The notes beneath the pieces are model-generated. The model saw only the letters and a list, made by a program, of their open reading frames with translations. It had not been told where the DNA came from and ran no database searches. 64,000 nucleotides of DNA from Caldicellulosiruptor diazotrophicus (lineage in GTDB: Bacteria > Bacillota > Thermoanaerobacteria > Caldicellulosiruptorales > Caldicellulosiruptoraceae). This document shows positions 24,223 to 32,663 of the stretch, one piece after another. Where the stretch lies: the NCBI RefSeq assembly GCF_017347585.1, contig NZ_AP024480.1:231001-295000 (forward strand), written 5' to 3'. The stretch's first letter is position 1, and each line of letters starts with the position of its first letter. The position numbers were made by a program, and so were the translations under genes.

Positions 24223-24375
24223 AAAGGAAACTCAAGCAATCAAGCATCCGATTATCAGCAATACATAGTTGAAGGATATAAGGATAGAAAAACAGGAATG
24301 GAAATGATGTTTTTTTATCTAATTAAAAACGAAAATGGTTTATGGAGGGTAATTTCAGTTGGAACAGGACCATAA
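24223..24375 (+). pseudogene. C-terminal remnant of an unidentified protein
   Basis: A 50-codon open stretch has no start codon. Its translation includes QQYIVEGYKDRKTGMEMM and ends NGLWRVISVGTGP, which reads like the C-terminal beta strands of a small exported or lipoprotein domain (NTF2/DUF4829-like by style only). The rest of the 490-base gap between dinB and the Yip1 gene is AT-rich and non-coding apart from the Yip1 promoter. Confidence 0.4.
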
Positions 24376-24455
24376 ATAAAATCAATGGTAGGAGCAAATA
24401 AAGCAAGGCTAAATTCGAAATAATTCCTAAGCAGAGGATGTATTACAAAAATTTC

Positions 24456-24484
24456 TTGCAACAAACAAAAACTTAAAGTATAAT
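24456..24484 (+). promoter_or_regulatory. Sigma-A promoter for the YknWXZ-like operon
   Basis: TTGCAA (24456-24461), a 17-base spacer and a perfect TATAAT (24479-24484) lie about 100 bases before the Yip1 gene start. Confidence 0.6.
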
Positions 24485-24583
24485 ATTTACAGCAAGTTAA
24501 AAGTTACTTAAATCATAGAATTTAATTTTGTGCGTATGGTTTTTATTGTGTATCAAAAGATCTTGAGGAGGTGTTTTCAAAGG

Positions 24584-25246
24584 ATGGAATATTTAAAACC
24601 TTCAAATCTTTTAAGTCTTGTCATATCACCTACTAAAGTATTTCAAAAAATAAAAGAGAAACCGGATTTTTTAGTTTTAGTACTTATAATATCATTGATA
24701 TCAGCGATTTCTGTTCTGTGTATACCAAAGATACCTGATGAGGTTTTATTGGAGCATGTAAAAAAGACAGTTGAAGACCCAAAGTTGCAAGAAGCAGCAC
24801 TAAAGAGTTTAAAAGTTACAATGTCACCTATATTTTTAGCAGGGACAACATTTGTGAAAAATATTATTTCATTTTTTATTGTCTCATTTATTTTACTCAT
24901 AATTGTAAGGCTTGCAGGTGGCGAGATTGACTACAAAAAGGCGCTTACAATTGTAGCTGTTGCAAATCTTGTAATGATTCCTTATTACATTTTCTATGCT
25001 ATATATGCTAGGGTCATAAATTTAAATATGTTGGATATCCAAATAGATTTTAAATATTTTATAAGAACATACCTACATGTGTTTTCTATCTGGCGGTATA
25101 TACTGATTGGTGTTGGAGTTTTTGCTGTCTGTGAACTTAACAAAGCAAAAAGTGCAATTGTTACAGCCGTGTATACTATAATTAACCTCATAGTACCAAT
25201 TATTTCACTGTTTTCGCAAAACTTTGTAAAGTTTGGTGGTAAGTAG
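24584..25246 (+). CDS. Yip1-family membrane protein, YknW-like
   Basis: A 220-residue protein starting at ATG 24584, which follows GAGGAGGTG; a longer in-frame start at 24530 has no ribosome site. It begins with the Yip1-domain opening LVISPTKVFQKIKEKPDFL, then has about five membrane helices and the VRLAGGEIDYKKALTIVAVANL segment seen in bacterial Yip1 proteins. In Bacillus, YknW (Yip1) precedes the YknXYZ efflux pump and assists its assembly. The order here (Yip1, adaptor, permease) matches that set. Confidence 0.85.
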   Translation: MEYLKPSNLLSLVISPTKVFQKIKEKPDFLVLVLIISLISAISVLCIPKIPDEVLLEHVKKTVEDPKLQEAALKSLKVTMSPIFLAGTTFVKNIISFFIVSFILLIIVRLAGGEIDYKKALTIVAVANLVMIPYYIFYAIYARVINLNMLDIQIDFKYFIRTYLHVFSIWRYILIGVGVFAVCELNKAKSAIVTAVYTIINLIVPIISLFSQNFVKFGGK

Positions 25247-25265
25247 AAAAGGAGAGTATTCTCTT

Positions 25266-26912
25266 ATGCAAAATGCAACAAAAGGCCTAAAAAACTGGCA
25301 AAAAGTAGTAATCATAGTTTTACTTATCTCAGTGGGATTTATTCTGACATTTATTTTGACGATGCCATCCGGGAACAAAAAAAGTATATCATCTAAACCA
25401 AAAACTGCAAAAGTACAGAGGATTTCTTTAAAGCAAACTCTTATGGTGTCTGGCACTGTGCAAAGCAGGAGCACAAGAAATGTTATATCGAAAGTAAATG
25501 GAACTTTAGAAAAAGTTTTTGTCGAAAACGGGCAATATGTCAAAACAGGAGATTTAATTGCCAAGATAGATGACAGTCAAGCAGTTTATAAGATAGACTC
25601 TTTAGAAAGACAGCGTCTTGATCTTGAACTTCAGAGAGAAAATTTACAAAGACAACTTCAGAACTATATTTTAAAATCTCCTCAAGAAGGATTTATCCAA
25701 AACCTTGCGGCAGAAGAAGGTCAACTTGTCAGCCAAGGAATGCAGATAATGACTATTGTTGATGATTCAAAGATGAAGCTAAGCACGCAGCTTCCTGCCT
25801 GGTGCTATGGGAAGGTAAAAAAGGGGCAGAAGGCAGAGGTTGTAGTATCTGACCTTATGGATAGGGTCGACGGTGTTGTGGAAAGTATTGGTAGCAGGAT
25901 ATACAAAAATGATGATGGTGTGATGGTATTTGATGCAAAGGTAGTAGTTTCAAACAAAAACGGTAGTTTGACTGAAGGTATGAGGGCAAGTATAAGTTTA
26001 AAACTTTCAACCGGTGAAAAAGTGACATCGCTCAGCGAAGGTGTTTTAGAAGTATTTTCAAAAAAGAGTATTGTAAGTCCTGTTTCTGGCAAAATAGAAA
26101 AGGTTTTTGTGGAAAACGGGCAGAAGGTAAAAATGGATAGTTTGCTTTTGAAATTTTCGACAGATGATATTGAAATGCAAATAAAACAGCTTGATTTGAA
26201 GATAGAAGAAATAAAGTCCCAGATAGAAGCAGCCAAAGATGATTTGAAAAACTTTAAAATTTTATCACCAATTAACGGTAAAATAGCTGATTTGAATCTC
26301 CAGGATGGTGATGTGGTAAGTGCTGGGCAGTTAATATGTTCAGTATATGACCCAAAACACCTTGCAATAAATGCTCAGGTGGAAGAACTTGACATTTTGA
26401 AGATAAAGCCTGGACAAAAGGTTAACATAAAACTTGATGCAGTTGAAAGCACAAAGAATAAGCCCATAGAAGGATATGTTGCAGAGATTTCTGAAAAGGC
26501 TCAAGTAGACAACAGTAGTATCTCAAAATTTGTTGTCAAGATAGAGTTTGAAAATAGCAATAGTGTAAAAATTGGAATGCATGCAGAAGCAGAGATTATT
26601 TTAAAGTCCAAGGAAAGTGCACTGGTTGTGCCGGTTGAAGCTGTTCACAAAGAAAATGGAATATATTATGTATATGTTTACACACAACAAAGGGCTAAAA
26701 CTTCTGATAAAAACAAAGAACAAAAAACTGTTTCCAAAACTGATGAATACGGGCTTGACAGTTCTTATTATAAAGATACAGAGAAAAGACAGGTCAAACT
26801 GGGAATGACAACCGAGAAATACGCTGAAATTTTAGAAGGACTTATTGAGGGAGAAGAAGTAGTACTTCCAAAATTTGATGCTGAAAAACAGGGACAAAGT
26901 CTTTTCTATTAA
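25266..26912 (+). CDS. MacA/YknX-like efflux adaptor with duplicated barrel-sandwich region
   Basis: A 548-residue protein starting at ATG 25266 (AAAGGAGA upstream). One N-terminal membrane helix anchors it. It contains two hybrid half-motif sets: VNGTLEKVFVENGQYVKTGD followed by ILKSPQEGFIQNLAAEEGQLV, and about 190 residues later VSGKIEKVFVENGQKVKMD followed by ILSPINGKIADLNLQDGDVV. The FVENGQ core is repeated exactly. Ordinary YknX/MacA adaptors have one set in about 380 residues, so this looks like an internal duplication. Beta-barrel and membrane-proximal domains follow. It should link the permease to the cell envelope. Confidence 0.87.
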   Translation: MQNATKGLKNWQKVVIIVLLISVGFILTFILTMPSGNKKSISSKPKTAKVQRISLKQTLMVSGTVQSRSTRNVISKVNGTLEKVFVENGQYVKTGDLIAKIDDSQAVYKIDSLERQRLDLELQRENLQRQLQNYILKSPQEGFIQNLAAEEGQLVSQGMQIMTIVDDSKMKLSTQLPAWCYGKVKKGQKAEVVVSDLMDRVDGVVESIGSRIYKNDDGVMVFDAKVVVSNKNGSLTEGMRASISLKLSTGEKVTSLSEGVLEVFSKKSIVSPVSGKIEKVFVENGQKVKMDSLLLKFSTDDIEMQIKQLDLKIEEIKSQIEAAKDDLKNFKILSPINGKIADLNLQDGDVVSAGQLICSVYDPKHLAINAQVEELDILKIKPGQKVNIKLDAVESTKNKPIEGYVAEISEKAQVDNSSISKFVVKIEFENSNSVKIGMHAEAEIILKSKESALVVPVEAVHKENGIYYVYVYTQQRAKTSDKNKEQKTVSKTDEYGLDSSYYKDTEKRQVKLGMTTEKYAEILEGLIEGEEVVLPKFDAEKQGQSLFY

Positions 26913-26932
26913 AAAGGAGACGATGTTTCGAG

Positions 26933-28120
26933 ATGGAGAAATTTTTGCTCGCTTGTAAGATGGCAATCCAGAGCATTTTTCTAAACAGGTTACGATCATT
27001 TTTGACACTTCTTGGTGTTGTCATAGGAGTTGGAGCGGTGGTTGCAGCTGTAGGGCTTGCTGAAGGAACAACAGCTGGTATTACGAAAGAGATAGAAAAA
27101 CTTGGCACAAACCTTGTGTATGTTATTGTAAATCCAGCTTCAAAGAGTGAAGATATTTCAGTTGACGAATTTTTAGAATTTGCAAGAAAAAATAACGATG
27201 TTATTTTGGGTGTAAGCCCATTTGTCCAGTATCCAGCCCAAGCGCTTTTCAGAAGTAAAAAGGAAGAGTGCCAGGTTATTGGTGCAACAGCCGAGTACAT
27301 GATGATACAAAACCTTGCACTTTCAAAAGGAAGGTTTATAAGTCCTGTAGACATTGATTTTAGGCAAAAAGTGGCAGTTATAGGTTCAAGAATACAAAAA
27401 AAGCTATTTGGTAATCAGAATCCTGTGAGCAGTGAAATAAACGTAAATGGTCAGGTTTTCAAGGTGATTGGTGTTTTGAAAGAAAAACAGGGTGGGAGAG
27501 ACAACACAGTAGATGACAGTGTCATAGTGCCTTTATTTGCTTTAAATAGTATGTTTGCAGGAGACTATGCTCTTGTAAAAAATTTTTTAGTGCGTACAGT
27601 TTCTGCAGATAAAAATGGAGAGGTTAAAAAAAGAGTAAAAGTATATTTAAGTAGCATTATAAAGAAAGATGAAAATTATTCGGTTTATGATATGTCAGAA
27701 CTTATGTCCACGCTCAATCGAATAACCTATCTTTTAATGATAATCCTTGGCGGTATTGCTACAATTTCTCTTGTAGTTGGTGGAATTGGAATTATGAACA
27801 TTATGCTTGTATCTGTTACAGAAAGAACAAGAGAAATTGGGATTCGAAAAGCAATTGGGGCAAAGAGAAGCGATATTAGAGTACAGTTTCTCATAGAATC
27901 GATGGTTATAACAGGTGTTGGTGGGGTAATCGGGATCTTGCTTGGTTTTTTTGTAATTGCAGTCGGAATTTCGAAAATTCCTGGAGTTGAGCCTGTGTAT
28001 TCGCTAAAGTGGGCTTTTGTGGCTTTTGGAATTTCGGTTTTAATAGGAGTTATTTTTGGAATGCTTCCGGCAGAGAAGGCAGCGCGCTTAAATCCTATAG
28101 AGGCGCTAAGATACGAATAA
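26933..28120 (+). CDS. MacB/YknZ-like ABC efflux permease
   Basis: A 395-residue protein with the MacB_PCD plus FtsX layout: an N-terminal helix around LRSFLTLLGVVIGVGAVVA, a large outside domain of about 220 residues, then three helices with GGIGIMNIMLVSVTERTREIG and a late PAEKAARLNPIEALRYE. These permeases work by mechanotransmission with a separate ATPase (YknY/MacB type). No ATPase gene lies before or after it. The gene is 20 bases behind the adaptor gene. Confidence 0.92.
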   Translation: MEKFLLACKMAIQSIFLNRLRSFLTLLGVVIGVGAVVAAVGLAEGTTAGITKEIEKLGTNLVYVIVNPASKSEDISVDEFLEFARKNNDVILGVSPFVQYPAQALFRSKKEECQVIGATAEYMMIQNLALSKGRFISPVDIDFRQKVAVIGSRIQKKLFGNQNPVSSEINVNGQVFKVIGVLKEKQGGRDNTVDDSVIVPLFALNSMFAGDYALVKNFLVRTVSADKNGEVKKRVKVYLSSIIKKDENYSVYDMSELMSTLNRITYLLMIILGGIATISLVVGGIGIMNIMLVSVTERTREIGIRKAIGAKRSDIRVQFLIESMVITGVGGVIGILLGFFVIAVGISKIPGVEPVYSLKWAFVAFGISVLIGVIFGMLPAEKAARLNPIEALRYE

Positions 28121-28160
28121 AAAATAATGGGCAAAGCAGCAAACCCTTTAGACTTTAGCA

Positions 28161-28210
28161 CAAAAGAAGCCTTAACTATCCAAATAAACGGATAGTAGCT
28201 CAGGCTTTGC
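28161..28210. terminator. Hairpin between convergent operons
   Basis: Nested arms AAGCC ... GGCTT enclose ACTATCC / GGATAGT. On the minus strand CTTCTTTTG follows. It lies between the permease and SmsB genes and probably ends transcription from the SmsCB side. Confidence 0.55.
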
Positions 28211-28228
28211 CGCCTTGCCTCTTTATTT

Positions 28229-29479
28229 TTACATATTCTCCTCTTGGGTCTGCAAAATAAGCTCCTGTATATAATTTTCAAGATGCTTGGGAAGCCCAAG
28301 TATTTTTACATCCATAAACCCTTGGGTTATAAGAGATATTGCCTCGTCTTTTGAAAGCCCTCTTGCCATCAGGTATTCTACCTCTTCTTCGGCAATAGGA
28401 CCTATTGCAGCCTCATGTGAAAGATGGCTTTGCGGTGTGCCATCTGATAATAGTTCTGGCACAGCGTACATCATTCCGCTGCTTGATAAAAGTATTCCGC
28501 GGCAATCAAGGTGCGCTTTTGAGAGGTTCTGCCGAGCTTCTAAAATTCCGCGTGAAAATATCTTTGCACTGTCTTTTACAATTGCTCTTGATATTGCCTG
28601 ACCGCTTGAATTTTCACCTTCCAGTATTATATGTGATCCCATGTCAATTTCAGAGTCTTTTAGACCATAAAGGATCGAATTAAAAGAAGCAACAGCGTTT
28701 TTACCTTTCAAAACTGCAACAGGAAATGACTGTATTGACTTTACAGGTTTTAAAAGCACATAGTTTGAAACAAATACAGCATTATCTTCTACAATCGTAA
28801 CACCACGTGGTCTGACGTAAAAATCTTCTGCCCAATTGTGAACCATCGTAAATGTGAGTTTGCTTCCTTTTTTAAGATAAAACTCAGAAATTCCAATGTG
28901 CAGCCCCTCTTTAACTTTTGGTGCTGTTGCGCATCCGTTTATAATCTGAACCTCTGCACCTTCTTCTAATATGACAATATTATGAACATTTTGTATCCTT
29001 GCATTTTCTTGCAAAAGCAAGCATGCCTGTATTGGTTTTTCAACCTTCTGTCCTTTGAACACTCTTATAAAGTACCCGTGAGCTGGATGCATTGCAGAAA
29101 ATGCAGTGTATTTATCTCTGTCAGGTTTTACTGCTTTCCAGAAATACTTTTCACGAACCTCCGGATATTTTTCTAAAGCCTCATTAATGTCTAAAATTTC
29201 AAGTTGGCCATGGTATCTTTGCTGAAGCCGCCTGTATACAACAGAGTGGTCAAACTGCAAAAAACTTCCCGACCGGCCTTCTTCAGATACCTCTATTCCC
29301 GCATTTAAAATTGTTTTTTGTATTTCATCTGGAAGTTTAGAGAGATCTGAAATCTGGTCTTTTTCCTCTGCCTCTTCAAACTGGGAAAGATCAATATCTT
29401 GTCCATAAGCAGCCTTTTTATTTAAAGCTGACTTTGCAAGATCTAAAATCTTTTCATCTATATAGTGTCTTGAAGACAA
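28229..29479 (-). CDS. SmsB: SufB/SufD-type scaffold of a minimal SUF system
   Basis: A 416-residue protein of the SufBD family, with the beta-helix core recognisable in VHNIVILEEGAEVQIINGC, SFNSILYGLKDSEIDMGSHI and AHLDCRGILL, and the C-terminal HLSHEAAIGPIAEEEVEYLMARGLSKDEAISLI. It binds the SufC-type ATPase encoded just upstream to assemble Fe-S clusters. It starts at TTG 29479 (GGGAGGTG seven bases before) inside the ATPase gene, overlapping it by 22 bases. With no SufS, SufU, SufD or SufE nearby, this is the two-gene SMS layout known from Clostridia and archaea. Confidence 0.9.
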   Translation of the reverse strand: MSSRHYIDEKILDLAKSALNKKAAYGQDIDLSQFEEAEEKDQISDLSKLPDEIQKTILNAGIEVSEEGRSGSFLQFDHSVVYRRLQQRYHGQLEILDINEALEKYPEVREKYFWKAVKPDRDKYTAFSAMHPAHGYFIRVFKGQKVEKPIQACLLLQENARIQNVHNIVILEEGAEVQIINGCATAPKVKEGLHIGISEFYLKKGSKLTFTMVHNWAEDFYVRPRGVTIVEDNAVFVSNYVLLKPVKSIQSFPVAVLKGKNAVASFNSILYGLKDSEIDMGSHIILEGENSSGQAISRAIVKDSAKIFSRGILEARQNLSKAHLDCRGILLSSSGMMYAVPELLSDGTPQSHLSHEAAIGPIAEEEVEYLMARGLSKDEAISLITQGFMDVKILGLPKHLENYIQELILQTQEENM

Positions 29480-30198
29480 TTTTCACACCTCCCAAATCCG
29501 TTCTGTCTTATTTCTTCAAATAGGTCTTCTGCAGAACCTGAACAAACTATCTTTCCATCCATCAGAATATGTCCTTTGTCTGCGTTGACATACTCCAAAA
29601 TATATCCTGTATGTGTGACAATCAAGCCGGAGGTGTGACGCTTTTTTATCTTTTCGCCTTTCAAAAGCTTTTTAATCAAATTCCCTAAAAGAGTTATATT
29701 GTCAAGATCAACACCAGACTCTGGTTCATCCAAAAGTACAAGGTTTGGTTTTTGACACAAAAGCTGCAAAAGTTCAGACCTTTTTATCTCACCACCAGAA
29801 AATCCATAATTTACTTCTCTTGACAGATGATTTTCTAAATTCAAAATTTTTGCATACTCTTGTATATCAGCATCGGTATTTCTTATAGATTTTATAATCT
29901 CAGCAAGCTTTTGAAGTTCAACGCCTCTTATTGCTGGTGGTTTTTGAAACATCATTCCAATTCCAAGTTTTGATCTTTCATGTGTTGGCATGTGTGTAAT
30001 GTCTATGCCATTGAAGATTATCTTGCCAGATGTAATTTTATATTTTGGAAGTCCCATAATGCTCATCATAAGTGTTGTCTTTCCGCTTCCGTTTGGACCA
30101 AACAAAATGTGCGTCTCTCCATCCGGGATTGTTAGCGAAACACCTTTTAAAATCTCTTTTGAGCCAACCTCAACGTGAAGGTCAACTATCTCAAGCAT
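29458..30198 (-). CDS. SmsC: SufC-type ABC ATPase of a minimal SUF system
   Basis: A 246-residue cytosolic ATPase. It has Walker A GPNGSGKTT (from residue 34), the Q-loop MMFQKPPAIRGVEL, the signature FSGGEIKRSELLQLL and Walker B LVLLDEPESGVDLD, the last four residues being a SufC hallmark, then the H-loop IVTHTGYI. It drives conformational change of the SufBD-like partner during Fe-S cluster assembly. It is first in the two-gene operon. Confidence 0.93.
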   Translation of the reverse strand: MLEIVDLHVEVGSKEILKGVSLTIPDGETHILFGPNGSGKTTLMMSIMGLPKYKITSGKIIFNGIDITHMPTHERSKLGIGMMFQKPPAIRGVELQKLAEIIKSIRNTDADIQEYAKILNLENHLSREVNYGFSGGEIKRSELLQLLCQKPNLVLLDEPESGVDLDNITLLGNLIKKLLKGEKIKKRHTSGLIVTHTGYILEYVNADKGHILMDGKIVCSGSAEDLFEEIRQNGFGRCENCLQDTI

Positions 30199-30364
30199 CC
30201 TTAAGACATCTCCTTACCCAATAAGATTTAAAACTTTCAACTTAATTATTATACCACTAAATTTGCATTTGCTAACAACAAAACTTTTACATAAATTTAA
30301 ATCAATCTAAGAAAATTGTGGTAAAATATTATTATAGTTTATTATCATAAAGGGAGAAGTCCAA

Positions 30365-30691
30365 ATGAAATTAGTTTTAGCGATAATCTCTGAAGTAGAT
30401 AAAAACAAAGTTAATCTTGCTTTAATTGAAAATGGGCTATCCGCTACAATTATTTATTCAACAGGTGGACTTCTGAACAAGGGAACTGTTTCATTTATGA
30501 TAGGTGTTGAGGATGAAAAGGTTGATGAGGTTATAGAAATAATTAAAAAGAATGTCTCTGAAAGGAAAGAGGTTTCAAAGTCTACTTTGCCGCCAGCACT
30601 GCAAAGCTTGTTTTTTGTTAGCAAACAAAGGATAGAACAAGGTGGTGCTGTAATTTTTGTATTAGATATTGAAAACTTCTTGAAAGTTTGA
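30365..30691 (+). CDS. darA: Cyclic-di-AMP receptor, PII-like (DarA family)
   Basis: A 108-residue protein with the DarA/PstA pattern: a MKLVLAIISEVD strand, ATIIYSTGGLLNKGT (the T-loop region that binds c-di-AMP), then FMIGVEDEKVDEVIEIIKKN. Such trimeric proteins bind cyclic-di-AMP and relay it to unknown partners. The ribosome site GGGAGAAG is good. A TAAAAT -10-like element lies about 40 bases upstream. Confidence 0.88.
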   Translation: MKLVLAIISEVDKNKVNLALIENGLSATIIYSTGGLLNKGTVSFMIGVEDEKVDEVIEIIKKNVSERKEVSKSTLPPALQSLFFVSKQRIEQGGAVIFVLDIENFLKV

Positions 30692-30749
30692 ATTAAAAGT
30701 TTTAAAATATACCCAGTATGGGTATAAAAATATAGGGGTGATTTTTAAA

Positions 30750-31622
30750 ATGATTTATGATTGTGCGGTAATTGGATCAGGACCTGCAGGCTTGTCTGCT
30801 GCTATAAATCTTGCTCAGACAAACAGAAGTGTTGTTGTATTTGCAACAAAACTGGAAGACTCAAGTATCTACAGAGCACCTGAGGTAAACAACTATCTTG
30901 GGTTTCATGGTGTAACAGGAAAAGAACTTTTGCAGGCGTTTTATGACCATGCTAAAAAGATGGGTATTGAGGTTGTGTACAAGAAGGTTATAAACTTCTA
31001 CAAATCAGGTGACATTTTTACGATAAACGCAAACAACGAGTTTTTTGAGGCGTATTCTGTCATTTTGGCAATTGGCACGCCTAAAAAAACTCTTTTAGAG
31101 AATGAGTCTGAGTTTGTAGGAAGAGGAATTTCATACTGTGCTATTTGCGATGGAATGCTCTACAGAGGTAGAAATATTGCAGTGATTGGGGAAAGTATGG
31201 AAGCTGAAGAAGAGGCTGAGTATTTGTCTGAGCTTGCTAAAAAGGTATATTATATTCCACTTTACAAAAAGAATGAGTTTCATTTTAGAGACAATGTTGA
31301 GATTGTGCTGGCGCGTCCAAAAGGTGTATATGGAGAAGATTTTGTAAATGCATTGGAGTTTGAAGACAGGATATTGAATGTAGATGGAATATTTATAATA
31401 AGAAAAACTATGCCGGCTGACCAGTTAATTTATGGGCTTGAATTTACTGAAGACGGACACATAAAGGTTGATGATAAGATGCAAACATCAATTGAAGGAC
31501 TTTTTGCAGCAGGAGATTGCACAGGACGGCCATATCAAGTTGCAAAAGCTGTCGGTGAGGGTCAGATTGCTGGACTTTCAGCCTCAACATATGTGAAGAT
31601 GGTAAAAGAAAAGCAAAAGTAA
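30750..31622 (+). CDS. Thioredoxin-reductase-like FAD oxidoreductase
   Basis: A 290-residue protein (ATG 30750 with AGGGGTG upstream). It has an FAD dinucleotide fold GSGPAGLSAA (9-18), the redox pair CAIC (Cys130, Cys133) in SYCAICDGMLYRG, and GLFAAGDCTGRPYQVAKAVGEGQIAG at the end. The NADPH-binding middle reads AVIGESMEAEEEA instead of the GGGDSA-type loop of standard TrxB, so its electron donor may differ (ferredoxin-linked variants are known in Clostridia). It probably reduces a thioredoxin or related disulfide protein. Confidence 0.88.
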   Translation: MIYDCAVIGSGPAGLSAAINLAQTNRSVVVFATKLEDSSIYRAPEVNNYLGFHGVTGKELLQAFYDHAKKMGIEVVYKKVINFYKSGDIFTINANNEFFEAYSVILAIGTPKKTLLENESEFVGRGISYCAICDGMLYRGRNIAVIGESMEAEEEAEYLSELAKKVYYIPLYKKNEFHFRDNVEIVLARPKGVYGEDFVNALEFEDRILNVDGIFIIRKTMPADQLIYGLEFTEDGHIKVDDKMQTSIEGLFAAGDCTGRPYQVAKAVGEGQIAGLSASTYVKMVKEKQK

Positions 31623-31662
31623 AAAGGACTGATTCGGCATTTGCCGAGTAGGTCCTTTTTTA
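31621..31662 (+). terminator. Intrinsic terminator after the TrxR-like gene
   Basis: The stem AAAAAGGACT / AGGTCCTTTTT has an inner GGCA-TTTGCC loop and is followed by a T-run. Confidence 0.85.
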
Positions 31663-31690
31663 CCTTTTTTAAATATAAAAAAATGAAAGC

Positions 31691-32038
31691 TTATTCCCAG
31701 TACATAAGATTTAAAAACATATTTGCAAGCTTTGCCTGTTCTTCAAGTACATCTTGAGGGGTTTTGCCGCAGTAATCTGGTTCAATTTGACGAGATTCTA
31801 AAGTCCACAAAAAAGCTTTGAATTTTGGGTATCTATGGATATTTTCTTTCATATAGCAAAGAAGGTCGCAAAGGTTTTGATAAGTTTCAGAGTTTTCGCT
31901 TTTCTCTTTATAAAATTTTTGAGGGTCTACAATTAATTCAAACACCTTCGCAATTTTATACCTATATTCATCCTTTGCGCCTTTGTTTTCAAAATTCTTG
32001 ATATAATTATAATAGCTTTCGCAGAATATCCTATACAT
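31691..32038 (-). CDS. Hypothetical protein, helical, about 115 residues
   Basis: A 115-residue protein I do not recognise. It is rich in Tyr, Phe, Lys and Glu and predicted mainly helical, with no signal peptide or membrane segment. The ATG has AGGGTG seven bases upstream. A 42-codon frame on the same strand ends inside its first codons. There is no informative neighbour: the TrxR-like gene is convergent and FmdB lies upstream with its own terminator. Confidence 0.6.
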   Translation of the reverse strand: MYRIFCESYYNYIKNFENKGAKDEYRYKIAKVFELIVDPQKFYKEKSENSETYQNLCDLLCYMKENIHRYPKFKAFLWTLESRQIEPDYCGKTPQDVLEEQAKLANMFLNLMYWE

Positions 32039-32159
32039 CGTATTTCACCCTAAAAATTTCAAGTTTTTCTAAAAACCTTTTCTTCTTTGTTTCAAAAAAG
32101 TCTTTTCTGTTTAAGATTTCCTCAATTAAAAGATTAAAAAGAGCTTCTCTTTCATGCAT
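32031..32159 (-). CDS. Possible small protein coupled to the hypothetical gene
   Basis: A 42-codon frame (MHEREALFNLLIEEILNRKD start, basic second half ending VKYDV). Its stop overlaps the ATG of the 115-residue gene (ATGTATAG), an arrangement typical of translational coupling. It has no clear ribosome site, so it could be a chance frame. Confidence 0.3.
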   Translation of the reverse strand: MHEREALFNLLIEEILNRKDFFETKKKRFLEKLEIFRVKYDV

Positions 32160-32224
32160 TTTGAAAATTAAAGAAAGTTTAAAGTTTTCTATATTTTAAA
32201 TTATACTACACAAAAAATAAAAAA

Positions 32225-32265
32225 CAAAAGGGCAACCTTGAAAAGTTTTACTCAAGATTGCCCCT
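32225..32265 (-). terminator. Intrinsic terminator after FmdB-type gene
   Basis: On the minus strand GGGGCAATCTTGAG ... TCAAGGTTGCCC is followed by TTTTGTTTTTTA. It ends the FmdB transcript. Confidence 0.8.
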
Positions 32266-32268
32266 GTC

Positions 32269-32484
32269 TTAGAATCCACAGGAACCTCCACAGCATCCAC
32301 TTGTACAAGAATAGCCACTATCAGAAGACTTCGAGGATGAGATTATATTCACGCTTTTAAAAACTGCTTCAAGCTCATGACTGTGACAATTTGGACATTC
32401 AATCTCTTTGTTTTCCCTCTCTTTAATTGATGCTCTAACATTGAACTCCTCACCACAATCTTTGCACCTCAAATCGTAAAATGG
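32269..32484 (-). CDS. FmdB-type zinc ribbon protein
   Basis: A 71-residue protein starting at MPFYDLRCKDCGEEF, with AAAGGAGTGG before the ATG at 32484. A zinc ribbon is formed by CKDC and CPNC, and the tail is glycine/cysteine-rich (CTSGCCGGSCGF). FmdB-like proteins are small regulators or metal-handling proteins of uncertain function. Longer in-frame starts upstream lack a ribosome site. Confidence 0.85.
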   Translation of the reverse strand, partial: PFYDLRCKDCGEEFNVRASIKERENKEIECPNCHSHELEAVFKSVNIISSSKSSDSGYSCTSGCCGGSCGF

Positions 32485-32663
32485 CATACCCACCACTCCT
32501 TTTATTTTGTTTGCTAAATATATTATAGCTTCTAATACAGCAAAGGTCAATATACATATTAGGGGTATAAGGTAATATTTCTTCATAAACAATCAAATTT
32601 ATAAAAGGTCCACAGATAGATAGTAGAATAACAAATAATAACCGAGTATTCGTATAGAAATAC

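Noticed and set aside
27727..28299. A 190-codon minus-strand frame inside the YknZ-like gene.
   Set aside because: Shadow of the FtsX region, with the Ile/Pro-rich composition typical of antisense frames.
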